This document shows positions 1 through 8,430 of a stretch of DNA of 64,000 nt, in pieces. How positions within the stretch are numbered: the stretch's first letter is position 1; every line of letters starts with the position of its first letter. The stretch is from Streptomyces sp. CB02009. GTDB lineage: Bacteria > Actinomycetota > Actinomycetes > Streptomycetales > Streptomycetaceae. The notes beneath the pieces were generated by a model. The model was given only the letters and a program-made list of their open reading frames with translations, did not search any database and was not told the DNA's origin. The stretch lies in assembly GCF_001905825.1 (NCBI RefSeq), contig NZ_LIVV01000005.1, positions 594,530 to 658,529 of the forward strand, in the 5' to 3' direction. The position numbers were made by a program, and so were the translations under genes.

Positions 1-1244
1 CCGAAGACGTCGCGGGCCACTCCGCCCGCGAACGCGATGACCGCCGCGCCCACCTGGTGGGAGGCGAGGACCCAGCCGAAGACGATCGCCGAGTCCTCGC
101 CGTAGTGCTCGCGGCACAGGGCGATGGTCGGCGGGACCGTGGCCACCCAGTCCAGGCCGTAGAACACGATGAAGAACAGCATCGGCGGGTGCACGGACGG
201 GGCGAGCAGCATCGGCAGGAAGAGGAGGGAGACGCCGCGGAGCGCGTAGTAGACCGCAAGGAGCCTGCGGGCCTCGAAGCGGTCGGTAAACCAGCCGGAG
301 GCGATCGTGCCGACCACGTCGAAGACCCCGATGACCGCGAGCAGACCCGCCGCCGCCGTCACCGGCATCCCGTGGTCGTGGGCCGCCGGTACGAAGTGGG
401 TCTTCACCAGGCCGTTCGTCGACGCCCCGCAGATCGCGAACGTGCCCGCCAGGAGCCAGAACGGGCCGGTCCTGGCCGCCTTGAACAGGACCGTGACCGC
501 GCGCCGGGCGGCGCCCGTGACGGGCGCCGGCTTCTCGGCGTACTCCCCTCCGTACGGGGCGAGCCCGACGTCCGCCGGGTGGTCCCGGAGCAGCAGCCAG
601 ACGAACGGGACCACCGCGAGCGCGGCGAGCGCCACGGTCACGGCCGCCGGGCGCCAGCCGTGGTGCTCGACCAGCCAGGACAGCAGCGGCAGGAACACCA
701 GCTGCCCGGACGCGCCGGCCGCCGTGAGGATGCCCGTCACCAGGCCTCGGCGGGCCACGAACCAGCGGTTGGTGACCGTCGCCGCGAACGCGAGGGCCAT
801 CGAGCCGCTGCCGAGCCCGACGAGCACGCCCCAGAAGAGGACGAGCTGCCAGGCCGCCGTCATCCAGACGGTCAGCACCGATCCCAGGGCGATGACCGAC
901 AGCGCCACCGCCACGATCCGGCGGATGCCGAAGCGGTCCATGAGGGCGGCGGCGAAGGGGGCCGTGAGGCCGTAGAGGGCGAGGTTCACCGAGACGGCGA
1001 AGCCGATCGTGCCCCGCGACCAGTCGAACTCCCGGTGCAGCGGCTCGATCAGGAGGCCCGGGAGCGACGCGAACGCCGCGGCGCCGATGATCGTGACGAA
1101 GGTGACCGCCGCGACGAACCAGGCGCGATGGATCCGGGGGGTGCGCGGGGTACTCGGAGTGCGCGGCGTGCCCGGGGCGCGGGGGCTGCGGGGGGCCCGC
1201 CCGTCGGGCGTGTCGGCGGGCGGGGTCTCGGTTGTCTGGGCCAT
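1..1244 (-). CDS. MFS transporter, partial (3' end outside window)
   Basis: The minus-strand frame is open from an ATG at 1244 (MAQTTETP...) to the window edge, so the C-terminus is missing. A Pro/Arg-rich cytoplasmic N-terminus of about 40 residues is followed by alternating hydrophobic segments typical of the major facilitator superfamily. A loop reading FTDRFEARR matches the conserved MFS loop between helices. The layout resembles the monocarboxylate/oxalate-formate antiporter branch, but the substrate cannot be read from sequence. An in-frame ATG at 1256 is an alternative start. The preceding 180 bases contain short GGATCGGGACAC repeats. Confidence 0.85.
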   Translation of the reverse strand, partial: MAQTTETPPADTPDGRAPRSPRAPGTPRTPSTPRTPRIHRAWFVAAVTFVTIIGAAAFASLPGLLIEPLHREFDWSRGTIGFAVSVNLALYGLTAPFAAALMDRFGIRRIVAVALSVIALGSVLTVWMTAAWQLVLFWGVLVGLGSGSMALAFAATVTNRWFVARRGLVTGILTAAGASGQLVFLPLLSWLVEHHGWRPAAVTVALAALAVVPFVWLLLRDHPADVGLAPYGGEYAEKPAPVTGAARRAVTVLFKAARTGPFWLLAGTFAICGASTNGLVKTHFVPAAHDHGMPVTAAAGLLAVIGVFDVVGTIASGWFTDRFEARRLLAVYYALRGVSLLFLPMLLAPSVHPPMLFFIVFYGLDWVATVPPTIALCREHYGEDSAIVFGWVLASHQVGAAVIAFAGGVARDVF

Positions 1245-1305
1245 GCCACCGAGCATCCCGTTCCGCCCCCGCGTCCGACCATTGGCCCGGACGACAGCTT
1301 TCGAA

Positions 1306-1385
1306 CGGATCGGGACACGGATCGGGACACACGGATCAGGACACCCCGCCGGGACACGGATCGGGGCACCGCGCCGGGACACGGC
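1306..1385. repeat. Imperfect GGATCGGGACAC tandem repeats
   Basis: About five copies of a 12-13 base unit (GGATCGGGACAC, with variants such as GGATCAGGACAC and GCCGGGACAC) lie between the partial MFS gene and the end of the next one. They fall in the expected promoter region of the partial gene, so a regulatory or slippage origin is possible. No function is assigned. Confidence 0.6.
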
Positions 1386-1428
1386 TCCCGCGTCGCCCGT
1401 TCGGCCACGGACCTCGGTGCCCCGTCGC

Positions 1429-2676
1429 TCACACCCTCGGCAGCGTCCTGATCGGGCGTACCGCGAGGAGCGCGCCCACCACGAGTACCGCGATCCCCGC
1501 CCCCGTCAGCAGCACCGCCTCGGTGCCGACCGCCGCCGCCACCGGACCCGACAGGGTCCGGCCGACGCCCATCATCAGGAGCGAGCCGGCCACGTCGTAC
1601 GCGTGCATCCGGTTCAGGGCCTCCTGCGGTACGTGGGTCTGGACGGCCGTCGACCACATGACCAGCCAGAAGGCGAAGGCCGCGCCGCCGATGAACTGGC
1701 CCGCGCCGAGCAGCGCCACGGGTGCGCCCAGGCCGAGCAGCGTGAGGTTCACGGGGAGGCCGAGGAGGGCGACCGCGCCGGCCGCGAGCGGGGCGCGCGG
1801 GCGCAGCCGGAGGGCGAGCAGGCCGCCGGCGGCGCTGCCCGCGCCGTTGACGGCCATGAGCACGCCGTACGCGGCCGAGCCGTGGTCCCCGGTGACCAGG
1901 CTCGCGGTGAGCGGCACCATGGGGCCGGCCACGGTGAGCCCGTACACGGTCCAGATCGCGATGACGCCCCAGAGCCAGTTGCGCGCCCTGAACTCCCGCC
2001 ATCCCCCGGCTAGTTCGGCGCCCAGGGAGTCGCGTCTCAGGGAGTCGGAGGGGATCGGGGCGATCCGCATCAGGGTGAGGCAGAGGGCGCTGACCGCGAA
2101 CGTCGCGCCGTTGACGGCGAAGGCGGCGCCCGCGCTCCACACGGCGACGAGCACGCCCGCCGCCGCAGGGCCCGCCATGATCATGAGGGCCTCGACGACG
2201 CGGAGGACGGCGTTGGCGCGCTGCACGTCGGGGGCGATGCGCGGGATGGTCGAGGCGACGCCCGGCTGGAAGAGGGCGGCGCCGACGCCGCTGAGGACGG
2301 AGAGCGTGTAGACCGCCCAGAGGGGCGGGCCGCCGAGCGTGAAGGAGACGGCGAGGACGGCCGCTCCGGGCAGTCGCAGGAGATCCGCGAGGATCATCAT
2401 GCGGCGGGCGGTGAAGCGGTCGGCGAGGACGCCGCCGAAGAGGACGAAGAGCGCGAAGGCGGCGGTCCAGCCGCCGAGGGCGTAGCCGACGGTGGCGCCG
2501 GAGTGGCCGGCGCCGAGGAGTCCGGCGGCGAAGGCGACCGGGACCATGCCCTCGCCGAAGACGGCGACTCCCCGGGCGACGAAGAAGAGCCGGAAGTTAC
2601 GGTTCCACAGCGCGGGCGGCTCGGCCGGGGCGGGAATCCGCTCGGCGGCCTCAGACTTGTACGTGTTGTCCGTCAC
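1429..2676 (-). CDS. MFS efflux transporter
   Basis: A 415-residue integral membrane protein with about 12 hydrophobic helices. It begins at a GTG codon (MTDNTYKSEAAE...). The loop GGVLADRFTARRM is the MFS signature between helices 2 and 3, and the overall look is that of the EntS/macrolide-efflux (MFS_3) branch. It is divergent from the GlxA-type regulator at 2760 with only 83 bases between them. Those bases hold inverted repeats, so the regulator is the likely controller. The substrate is unknown; drug or siderophore export would fit the family. Confidence 0.85.
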   Translation of the reverse strand: MTDNTYKSEAAERIPAPAEPPALWNRNFRLFFVARGVAVFGEGMVPVAFAAGLLGAGHSGATVGYALGGWTAAFALFVLFGGVLADRFTARRMMILADLLRLPGAAVLAVSFTLGGPPLWAVYTLSVLSGVGAALFQPGVASTIPRIAPDVQRANAVLRVVEALMIMAGPAAAGVLVAVWSAGAAFAVNGATFAVSALCLTLMRIAPIPSDSLRRDSLGAELAGGWREFRARNWLWGVIAIWTVYGLTVAGPMVPLTASLVTGDHGSAAYGVLMAVNGAGSAAGGLLALRLRPRAPLAAGAVALLGLPVNLTLLGLGAPVALLGAGQFIGGAAFAFWLVMWSTAVQTHVPQEALNRMHAYDVAGSLLMMGVGRTLSGPVAAAVGTEAVLLTGAGIAVLVVGALLAVRPIRTLPRV

Positions 2677-2682
2677 GGAGAG

Positions 2683-2707
2683 GTAGACCTATCACCACGT
2701 GGTCTAC
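2683..2707. promoter_or_regulatory. Nested inverted repeats in divergent promoter
   Basis: GTAGACC (2683-2689) and GGTCTAC (2701-2707) form an 11-base-spaced dyad, and ACCACGTGGT (2694-2703) is a perfect palindrome overlapping it. The site lies midway between the MFS gene start (2676) and the regulator start (2760), the expected place for an operator of the divergent regulator. Confidence 0.55.
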
Positions 2708-2759
2708 ACCACCACTGAATTTCGACCGTCCCCGGAGGGACCCGGAGGGAGCACCGCCC

Positions 2760-3815
2760 GTGCCGCCGTCGCCCGAACCGCCCCCGCACCGTGTCGCCGT
2801 GCTCGCGCTGCCCGGTCTGCTCCCCTTCGAGCTGGGCATCCCGCACCGCATCTTCGGCCGCGCGAAGGACGCCGACGGGCGCCCGCTGTACGAGATCCTG
2901 ACCTGCGCCCCGGTCGCGGGCCCCGTCCCCACGGACGCCGACTTCTCGATCCACGTCGAGCACGGCCCCGAGGCCCTCGCCACCGCCGACACGATCGTCG
3001 TGCCCGCCTCGTACGAGCTCGGTCCGGTCTACGACGAGGGCCGGCTCACCGGCGAACTCGCCGCCGCGCTCGCCCACATACGGCCCGGCACCCGGCTCGT
3101 CTCCATCTGCACCGGCGGGTACGTGCTCGCGGCGGCCGGGTATCTGGACGGACGCCCGGCCACCACCCACTGGTCCTCGGCCGAGCACTTCCAGCGGCTG
3201 TTCCCCCGCGTGCGGGTGGACGCGGACGTGCTGTTCGTCGACGACGGCGACGTCCTCACCTCGGCGGGCGTGGCCGCCGGGATCGACCTGTGCCTGCACA
3301 TCGTGCGCCGCGACCACGGCACGGCCGTCGCCAACGACGTCGCCCGCAGGACCGTCGTACCGCCGCACCGGGACGGCGGTCAGGCCCAGTACATCGAGCG
3401 GCCCCTGCCGGAGGCCGGGACCCACACCACGACCACGGCGCGGGCGTGGGCCCTGGCCCACCTCCACGAGCCGATCCAGCTGCGGGACCTGGCCGGGAAG
3501 GAGGCGATGAGCGTCCGGACGTTCACCCGCCGCTTCCGCGACGAGGTGGGCGTCAGCCCCGGTCAGTGGCTCACCCAGCAGCGGGTCGAGCGCGCCCGGC
3601 ACCTCCTGGAGTCCACCGGGCTGCCCGTCGACCGGGTCGCTCAGGACGCGGGGTTCGGGACGGCGCAGTCGTTGCGGGTGCACCTGATGAGCGCGATCGG
3701 GGTGACGCCGACGTCCTACCGGCGGACGTTCCGCACGGCCGCGTCATCGGAGGTGCCGGCAGCCTCCCCGGAGGCCGCTTCCCCGGGGGTCGCGCCATCG
3801 GAGGCCGCTTCCTGA
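2760..3815 (+). CDS. GlxA-family transcriptional regulator (DJ-1/PfpI + AraC HTH)
   Basis: A 351-residue protein starting at GTG 2760 with GGAGGG about 8 bases upstream. Residues 11-185 form a DJ-1/PfpI-like (GATase1) domain with the nucleophile-elbow cysteine in SICTGGYVLAA (C117). Residues 225-325 form an AraC-type double helix-turn-helix (LRDLAGKEAMSVRTFTRRF and RVERARHLLESTGLPVDRVA). This architecture belongs to the GlxA/FtrA family of activators and repressors. The Ala/Ser/Pro-rich tail after residue 325 is encoded by the same DNA as the C-terminus of the convergent MFS gene. It probably controls the divergent MFS gene at 1429-2676. Confidence 0.9.
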   Translation: MPPSPEPPPHRVAVLALPGLLPFELGIPHRIFGRAKDADGRPLYEILTCAPVAGPVPTDADFSIHVEHGPEALATADTIVVPASYELGPVYDEGRLTGELAAALAHIRPGTRLVSICTGGYVLAAAGYLDGRPATTHWSSAEHFQRLFPRVRVDADVLFVDDGDVLTSAGVAAGIDLCLHIVRRDHGTAVANDVARRTVVPPHRDGGQAQYIERPLPEAGTHTTTTARAWALAHLHEPIQLRDLAGKEAMSVRTFTRRFRDEVGVSPGQWLTQQRVERARHLLESTGLPVDRVAQDAGFGTAQSLRVHLMSAIGVTPTSYRRTFRTAASSEVPAASPEAASPGVAPSEAAS

Positions 3816-5020
3816 GACCGGGGCCGACCCCGGTCGCCGTCCTCCCGCTCCCGCACCCGCTCCCGGAGGAGCCGTCGCTCCCCCACGGCGCCGATCAGGA
3901 CGAGCAGGCCGGTCAGACCGACCCCGCAGAGGATGGCCGTGGACGGCGCGACGACCTTGAGCAGACCGCCCGCCAGGGTGCCGCTGACCGCGTAACCGGC
4001 GCCCACCGCCGCGTACATGACCGAGTAGCCGGCGGCGAGCGCCGACGGCGGCAGCAGCTCTCTCAGGGCCAGGTTCCGGGCCAGGCTCGCCGGGGCCTGG
4101 AGGAGCCCGGCCGCCACCAGGGCCACCGCGATCCACGCCGCCGAGGGCAGTACGGCGACCAGGGCGACGCCCGAGGCGACCGCGACGACCAGGACGAGGG
4201 ACTGGACGGGCAGCGTGCCCGGCCAGCCGGCCCGCAGGCCGTACGCGAACGCGCCGACCGCCGAGCCGATCGAGAACCCGGCGAGCAGCAGACCCGCCCA
4301 GCCGATGCCGATCCCGCGCTGTTCGAGCAGCGCGGGCAGGATCAGCTCGGCGAGCGCGAGCAGCGTCAGACCGGCCGCCCCCAGGACGTACACCGGCCAG
4401 GCCCGCAGCAGCGCCCGCCGGGTCGACGCGCCGTCCCCCTTGGCCGCCTGCTGCCAGCCGGACGGGAGCGTCCACAGCCCGGCGACGGCCAGACCCCCCA
4501 GAACCCCCATGAGCAGCAGGGGTACGGCGGGGTCGACGCCGAGCGCCAGGCCGGTGACGAGGGTGGGGGCGGCGGCCCAGATGCCGAAGACCAGCATCGA
4601 CTCCATGCTCATCGCCTGGGTCGCGGCCCGCTCGGGGACGAGGCTGGTGAGGATGGCGCGGAGCGCGCCGGGCACGGCGGCGGGTCCGGCGCCGCCGAGC
4701 AGGGCGAGGGCGGCGAGCACGACGGGATGCGCGCCGGGCACGAGCCCGAGGCCGGTGAACCCGGCGGCCCCGACGGCGAGTCCGGCGGCGAGCTGCGGCC
4801 GGGCGTGCTCGGCGTTCAGCCGCAGGCCGAGGACGGGCGCGGCGACGATCTCCCCGATGACGTACGCGGCGGCGAGCACGGCTCCGAGCGAGTACCCGCC
4901 GGGGCGCTCCCGGACGAGGAACACGAGGGCGAGGGGGGCCATGGCGATGGGGAGCCGACCGGCGACAGTGACGGCGGACCAGGCGAGAACGGGACGGGTG
5001 GCGAGCTCGCGATAGGACAT
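3716..5020 (-). CDS. MFS transporter
   Basis: A 434-residue membrane protein with about 12 hydrophobic segments. I chose the ATG at 5020 (MSYRELATRPVLAWSAV) because the frame upstream is Arg/Gly-rich and not membrane-like. The first helix begins right after this start, as usual for this family of small-substrate MFS proteins. The last 50 residues are charged and Ala/Ser-rich and overlap the 3' end of the convergent regulator gene by 100 bases. Substrate unknown. Confidence 0.85.
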   Translation of the reverse strand: MSYRELATRPVLAWSAVTVAGRLPIAMAPLALVFLVRERPGGYSLGAVLAAAYVIGEIVAAPVLGLRLNAEHARPQLAAGLAVGAAGFTGLGLVPGAHPVVLAALALLGGAGPAAVPGALRAILTSLVPERAATQAMSMESMLVFGIWAAAPTLVTGLALGVDPAVPLLLMGVLGGLAVAGLWTLPSGWQQAAKGDGASTRRALLRAWPVYVLGAAGLTLLALAELILPALLEQRGIGIGWAGLLLAGFSIGSAVGAFAYGLRAGWPGTLPVQSLVLVVAVASGVALVAVLPSAAWIAVALVAAGLLQAPASLARNLALRELLPPSALAAGYSVMYAAVGAGYAVSGTLAGGLLKVVAPSTAILCGVGLTGLLVLIGAVGERRLLRERVREREDGDRGRPRSQEAASDGATPGEAASGEAAGTSDDAAVRNVRR

Positions 5021-5237
5021 GATCAGGACCGTAGCGACGTACGCCCGTGAGGCCCACCCCGTTTCCCCCGCCCTGTTCCGCCGCCGTCTTCTGCCCTGTT
5101 CTCCCGCCCCGGCGTCCCCGTCGCGTCGGGCGGGGCGCGCATCCTCTCCGCGCTCCCCGGCGTCCTGTTCCTCGGACCCCTGACCGCCACCACCCCGGCC
5201 GGACCACCGGACCGGGCTTCCAACGCGAGGTCGACCC

Positions 5238-6197
5238 ATGAAGCACACCACCCACCCCCGTCACGTGGTCTTCGGCTCCGGGGCCGTCGGCACGGCCGTC
5301 GCCGAGGCGCTGGTCCGCCAGGGGGAGTCCGTACGGATCGTCAACCGGTCCGGGCGGGCGGACGTCCCCGACGGTGTCGAGGTGGTGGCAGGCGACGCGG
5401 CCGATCCCGCGTTCACCACCGCCGTGGCGGCCGGAGCGGCCGTCGTCTACCAGGCGCTCAACCCGCCGTACCACCGCTGGCTGCAGGAGTTCCCCGCCCT
5501 CCAGGCCGGGGTGCTCGCCGCGGCGGAGGCGAGTGGCGCCCGCATGGTCTCGATGGACAACGTGTACAGCTACGGCCCGCCCGGGGGCCGCCCGTTCACC
5601 GAGGAGACGCCCGAGGCCGCGACCACCCGCAAGGGCAGGCTCCGGGGCCGGATGGCCCGGGACCTGCTCGCCGCCCACCGCGCCGGTCGCGTGGAGGTGG
5701 CGATCGGGCGCGCCTCCGACTACTTCGGGCCGCGCGGCGGCGCCCAGTCGAACCTCGGCGACCTGGTCGTCCCCGCCCTGCTCGCCGGGCGCACCGCCAC
5801 CGTCCTGGGCGATCCGGACCAGCCGCACACCTACACCTACATCCCCGACATCGGGGAGGCGCTCGCCCTCCTCGGCCGGCATCCGGACGCCCCGGGCCGG
5901 GTCTGGCACCTCCCCAACGACCCGCACACCCGCACCACCCGCGCACTCGTCGACCTGGCCCACCGGGCCACCGGCCGCCCCGGCTCCGCCCGCCTGCGCC
6001 GGATGCCGACGGCGGCCCTGTACGTACTGGGCGCGTTCCATCCGACGGTGCGCGAACTGATCGAGATGCGCTACGAGTTCGCGGAGCCGTTCGTGGTCGA
6101 CTCCGCGCTCGTCGGGGAGCGGCTCGGCGCCGTCGCCACCCCGGTCGAGGAGGCCGTGGAGCGGACCGTGGCGGCGTACCGGGCCCTCAGAAAGTGA
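5238..6197 (+). CDS. NAD-dependent epimerase/dehydratase family protein
   Basis: A 319-residue atypical short-chain dehydrogenase. The N-terminal Rossmann glycine motif reads VVFGSGAVGTAVAEAL (about residues 11-26), followed by the NAD(P)-selecting RIVNRSGR segment. A DNVYSYG segment near residue 110 sits where family members carry the active-site region. The downstream pattern (GDPDQPHTYTYIPDIGEALALLG) matches extended SDRs such as nucleoside-diphosphate-sugar epimerases. It ends 11 bases inside the 3' end of the convergent alcohol dehydrogenase gene. Substrate not assignable. Confidence 0.85.
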   Translation: MKHTTHPRHVVFGSGAVGTAVAEALVRQGESVRIVNRSGRADVPDGVEVVAGDAADPAFTTAVAAGAAVVYQALNPPYHRWLQEFPALQAGVLAAAEASGARMVSMDNVYSYGPPGGRPFTEETPEAATTRKGRLRGRMARDLLAAHRAGRVEVAIGRASDYFGPRGGAQSNLGDLVVPALLAGRTATVLGDPDQPHTYTYIPDIGEALALLGRHPDAPGRVWHLPNDPHTRTTRALVDLAHRATGRPGSARLRRMPTAALYVLGAFHPTVRELIEMRYEFAEPFVVDSALVGERLGAVATPVEEAVERTVAAYRALRK

Positions 6198-7236
6198 GGA
6201 CCCCGCGGGCCACCTTGCCCGCCTCCGCGTCCTCGACCGCCCTCGCGAACTCCTCCACCGGGTAGGTGGCGGTGACGAGTTCGTCGAGGAGGAGGCGGCC
6301 CGAGCGGTACAGCTCGGCGTAGAGCGGGATGTCGCGCTGCGGGCGGGAGGAGCCGTACCGGCAGCCCAGGATCGACTTGTCCAGGAACATCGCGGCGGGC
6401 AGGAAGCCCGCCTCCGCCTTCGGCGCCGTCATGCCGAGGAGGATCGCCTGCCCGTGCCGGTCGAGGAGGTCGATCGCGGTCCGGACGAGCCCGGTGTGCC
6501 CGACGCACTCGAAGACGTGGTCGGCGCCGGTGGGGAGGACCTCCCGCACTCCGTCGGTGGAGGTCAGGAAGTGGCTCGCCCCGAACCGCCGGGCCACCTC
6601 CTCCTTCGCCGGGTTCGTGTCCACGGCCACGATCGTCAGCGCGCCCGCGATCCGCGCGCCCTGGAGGACGTTGAGCCCGATCCCGCCGGTGCCGATGACG
6701 ACGACCGTCTCGCCCCGCCCCACCCGGGCCCGGTTCAGGACGGCCCCGACGCCGGTGAGGACGCCGCAGCCCATCAGGGCCGCCGAGGCGAGCGGGATGT
6801 CCTGCGGGATCTTCACCGCCTGGACCGCCTTCACGACGGTCCGCTCGGCGAACGACGAGTTCGACGCGAACTGGTAGAGCGGCCGGCCGCCCCGGGAGAA
6901 GGGCTGCCCCGGCATCCCGATGGCCTTCCGGCACATGGTGGGCCGCCCGCGGTCGCAGTCCGCGCAGGCCCCGCAGTTGGCGAGGGTCGACAGGGCCACG
7001 TGGTCGCCCGGGACGACGTGCGCGACACCGGGGCCGACCGCCTCGACGACCCCGGCGCCCTCGTGCCCGAGGACCACGGGAGGGGGGAAGGGGATGGTCC
7101 CGTCGACGACCGACAGGTCGCTGTGGCACAGTCCGGCCGCCGCGATCCCCACCAGCACCTCGCCCGGTCCGGGGTCCCGCACCTCCAGGTCGTCGACGAC
7201 CTGGACCTGCTTCCCGTCGAAGACCACGCCCCTCAT
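6187..7236 (-). CDS. Zinc-dependent alcohol dehydrogenase (MDR family)
   Basis: 349 residues starting at ATG 7236, whose ATGA overlaps the stop of the upstream SDR gene (translational coupling). Catalytic zinc residues are visible in GLCHSDLS and GHEGAGVVEAVG. The four structural-zinc cysteines are in CGACADCDRGRPTMC, and the NAD-binding motif is VIGTGGIGLNVLQGARI. This is the class III/aryl-alcohol type MDR fold, which oxidises alcohols to aldehydes or the reverse. It is the last gene of a two-gene operon with the SDR, whose promoter carries the shared TCTGACGG operator. It may supply an alcohol or aldehyde step for the neighbouring acyl-CoA pathway. Confidence 0.92.
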   Translation of the reverse strand: MRGVVFDGKQVQVVDDLEVRDPGPGEVLVGIAAAGLCHSDLSVVDGTIPFPPPVVLGHEGAGVVEAVGPGVAHVVPGDHVALSTLANCGACADCDRGRPTMCRKAIGMPGQPFSRGGRPLYQFASNSSFAERTVVKAVQAVKIPQDIPLASAALMGCGVLTGVGAVLNRARVGRGETVVVIGTGGIGLNVLQGARIAGALTIVAVDTNPAKEEVARRFGASHFLTSTDGVREVLPTGADHVFECVGHTGLVRTAIDLLDRHGQAILLGMTAPKAEAGFLPAAMFLDKSILGCRYGSSRPQRDIPLYAELYRSGRLLLDELVTATYPVEEFARAVEDAEAGKVARGVLTF

Positions 7237-8330
7237 GAGCCGTCCTCCGTCCCGGCACCGGCCGTGCCGCCACCGGCCGCGCCCGCAGGGGCGCCGGTGG
7301 CCGAGCCCGCTTGGCCGCCCGCTCCGGAACCCGCGCCCGCTTGGCCGCCCGCGCCCGCGCCGGAACCCGTACCCGCCTGGCCGACCGCGCCCGCACCCGC
7401 GCCGGGACCCGCGCCGCCCGCGTTGGGCCGGTCGCCCGCCGCCGCGGCGCGGGCCATCTCCTCCAGGCGCGCCAGCATCGGCATCGGGTCCACCCCCACC
7501 GTTCCGGGCAGGAAGTCCGCGATCCGCTCCGGGGTCCAGGCACCGCCCTCCGCGTATCCCGCCCGCAGCTCCCTGGGCTGCGCCCAGACCGCGATCTTCG
7601 GGCCGGCGATCGTGTAGACCTGGCCGGTGATCCTCTCCTCGCGGGCCCGTTCGGAGAGCAGGTAGACGACGAGCGCGGCCACGTCCTCCGGTTCCCCGAT
7701 CTCCTTCAGTTCCATCGGGACGTTCGCCGACATCCGGGTCCGTGCCACCGGCGCGACCGCGTTCGCCGTCACCCCGTACTTGTGGAGGCCGAGCGCCGCC
7801 GACCGTACGAGGGAGATGATCCCGCCCTTCGCGGACGCGTAGTTGGCCTGCGCCACCGAGCCCTGGTGGTTGCCGCTCGTGAAGCCGATCAGCGTGCCGG
7901 TCCCCTGGCGCCGCATGATCGCCGAGGCCGCCCGGAAGACCGTGAAGGTGCCCTTCAGGTGCGTCGCGACGACCGGGTCCCACTCCTCCTCGGACATGTT
8001 GAAGAGCATCCGCTCGCGCAGGATGCCCGCCACGCACACGACCCCGTCCAGGCGGCCGTACTCGGCGAGGGCGACGTCGGCGACCCGCTGGCCGCCCGCC
8101 ATCGTCGAGATGTCGTCGGCGACCGCGACCGCCGTTCCGCCCGCCGCCTCGATCTCCTTCACCACCGACAGCGCGATCTCCGAGGTCGGTTCACCGCCCT
8201 CGATGGACACCCCGTAGTCGTTGACGACGACCTTCGCGCCCTCCGCCGCGCACGCGAGGGCCACGGCGCGGCCGATGCCCCGTCCCGCGCCCGTCACGGC
8301 GACGACCTTGCCAGCCAAGAAGTTCCCCAC
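7233..8330 (-). CDS. SDR family oxidoreductase with Gly/Ala-rich tail
   Basis: A classical short-chain dehydrogenase: cofactor motif VTGAGRGIGRAVAL at the N-terminus, an active-site Ser region (GFTSGNHQGS) and the catalytic YxxxK in NYASAKGG. I chose GTG 8330 because it has GGGAGGGG 6-8 bases upstream. An ATG at 8372 would put the palindromic operator inside the coding region. The core is about 305 residues. The last 60 residues are a repetitive Gly/Ala/Ser/Gln tail (GGQAGAGSGAGG type) with no counterpart in ordinary SDRs. It is probably a hydroxyacyl-CoA or 3-oxoacyl reductase type enzyme, coupled to the alcohol dehydrogenase gene. Confidence 0.88.
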   Translation of the reverse strand: MGNFLAGKVVAVTGAGRGIGRAVALACAAEGAKVVVNDYGVSIEGGEPTSEIALSVVKEIEAAGGTAVAVADDISTMAGGQRVADVALAEYGRLDGVVCVAGILRERMLFNMSEEEWDPVVATHLKGTFTVFRAASAIMRRQGTGTLIGFTSGNHQGSVAQANYASAKGGIISLVRSAALGLHKYGVTANAVAPVARTRMSANVPMELKEIGEPEDVAALVVYLLSERAREERITGQVYTIAGPKIAVWAQPRELRAGYAEGGAWTPERIADFLPGTVGVDPMPMLARLEEMARAAAAGDRPNAGGAGPGAGAGAVGQAGTGSGAGAGGQAGAGSGAGGQAGSATGAPAGAAGGGTAGAGTEDGS

Positions 8331-8350
8331 GCCCGGCCCCTCCCGCAGTT

Positions 8351-8401
8351 TCTGACGGTCCGTTAGATTCATTCGTCGTCAGGATTCTACGGTCCGTCAG
8401 A
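8351..8401. promoter_or_regulatory. Paired palindromic operators, SDR/cyclase divergent promoter
   Basis: TCTGACGGTCCGTTAGA (8351-8367) and a second, half-degenerate copy ending in CCGTCAGA (8385-8401) have centres 34 bases apart. They lie between the SDR start (8330) and the cyclase start (8431). The same 17-base dyad recurs at 13575 and 13661, so both divergent promoters of this cluster probably answer to one regulator, likely TetR-type given the 17-base symmetry. No such regulator is encoded nearby. Confidence 0.75.
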
Positions 8402-8430
8402 TACCGGAAAACAAGACCCCGGAGGCCCCG

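Noticed and set aside
57..1451. Long plus-strand frame opposite the partial MFS gene
   Set aside because: The minus strand encodes a clear membrane transporter. The plus frame is His/Arg/Glu-rich without domains, as expected for the complement of a high-GC gene.
2699..5050. 783-codon plus-strand frame spanning the regulator and the third MFS gene
   Set aside because: Both underlying genes are well supported in other frames; this frame is charged, repetitive and without motifs.
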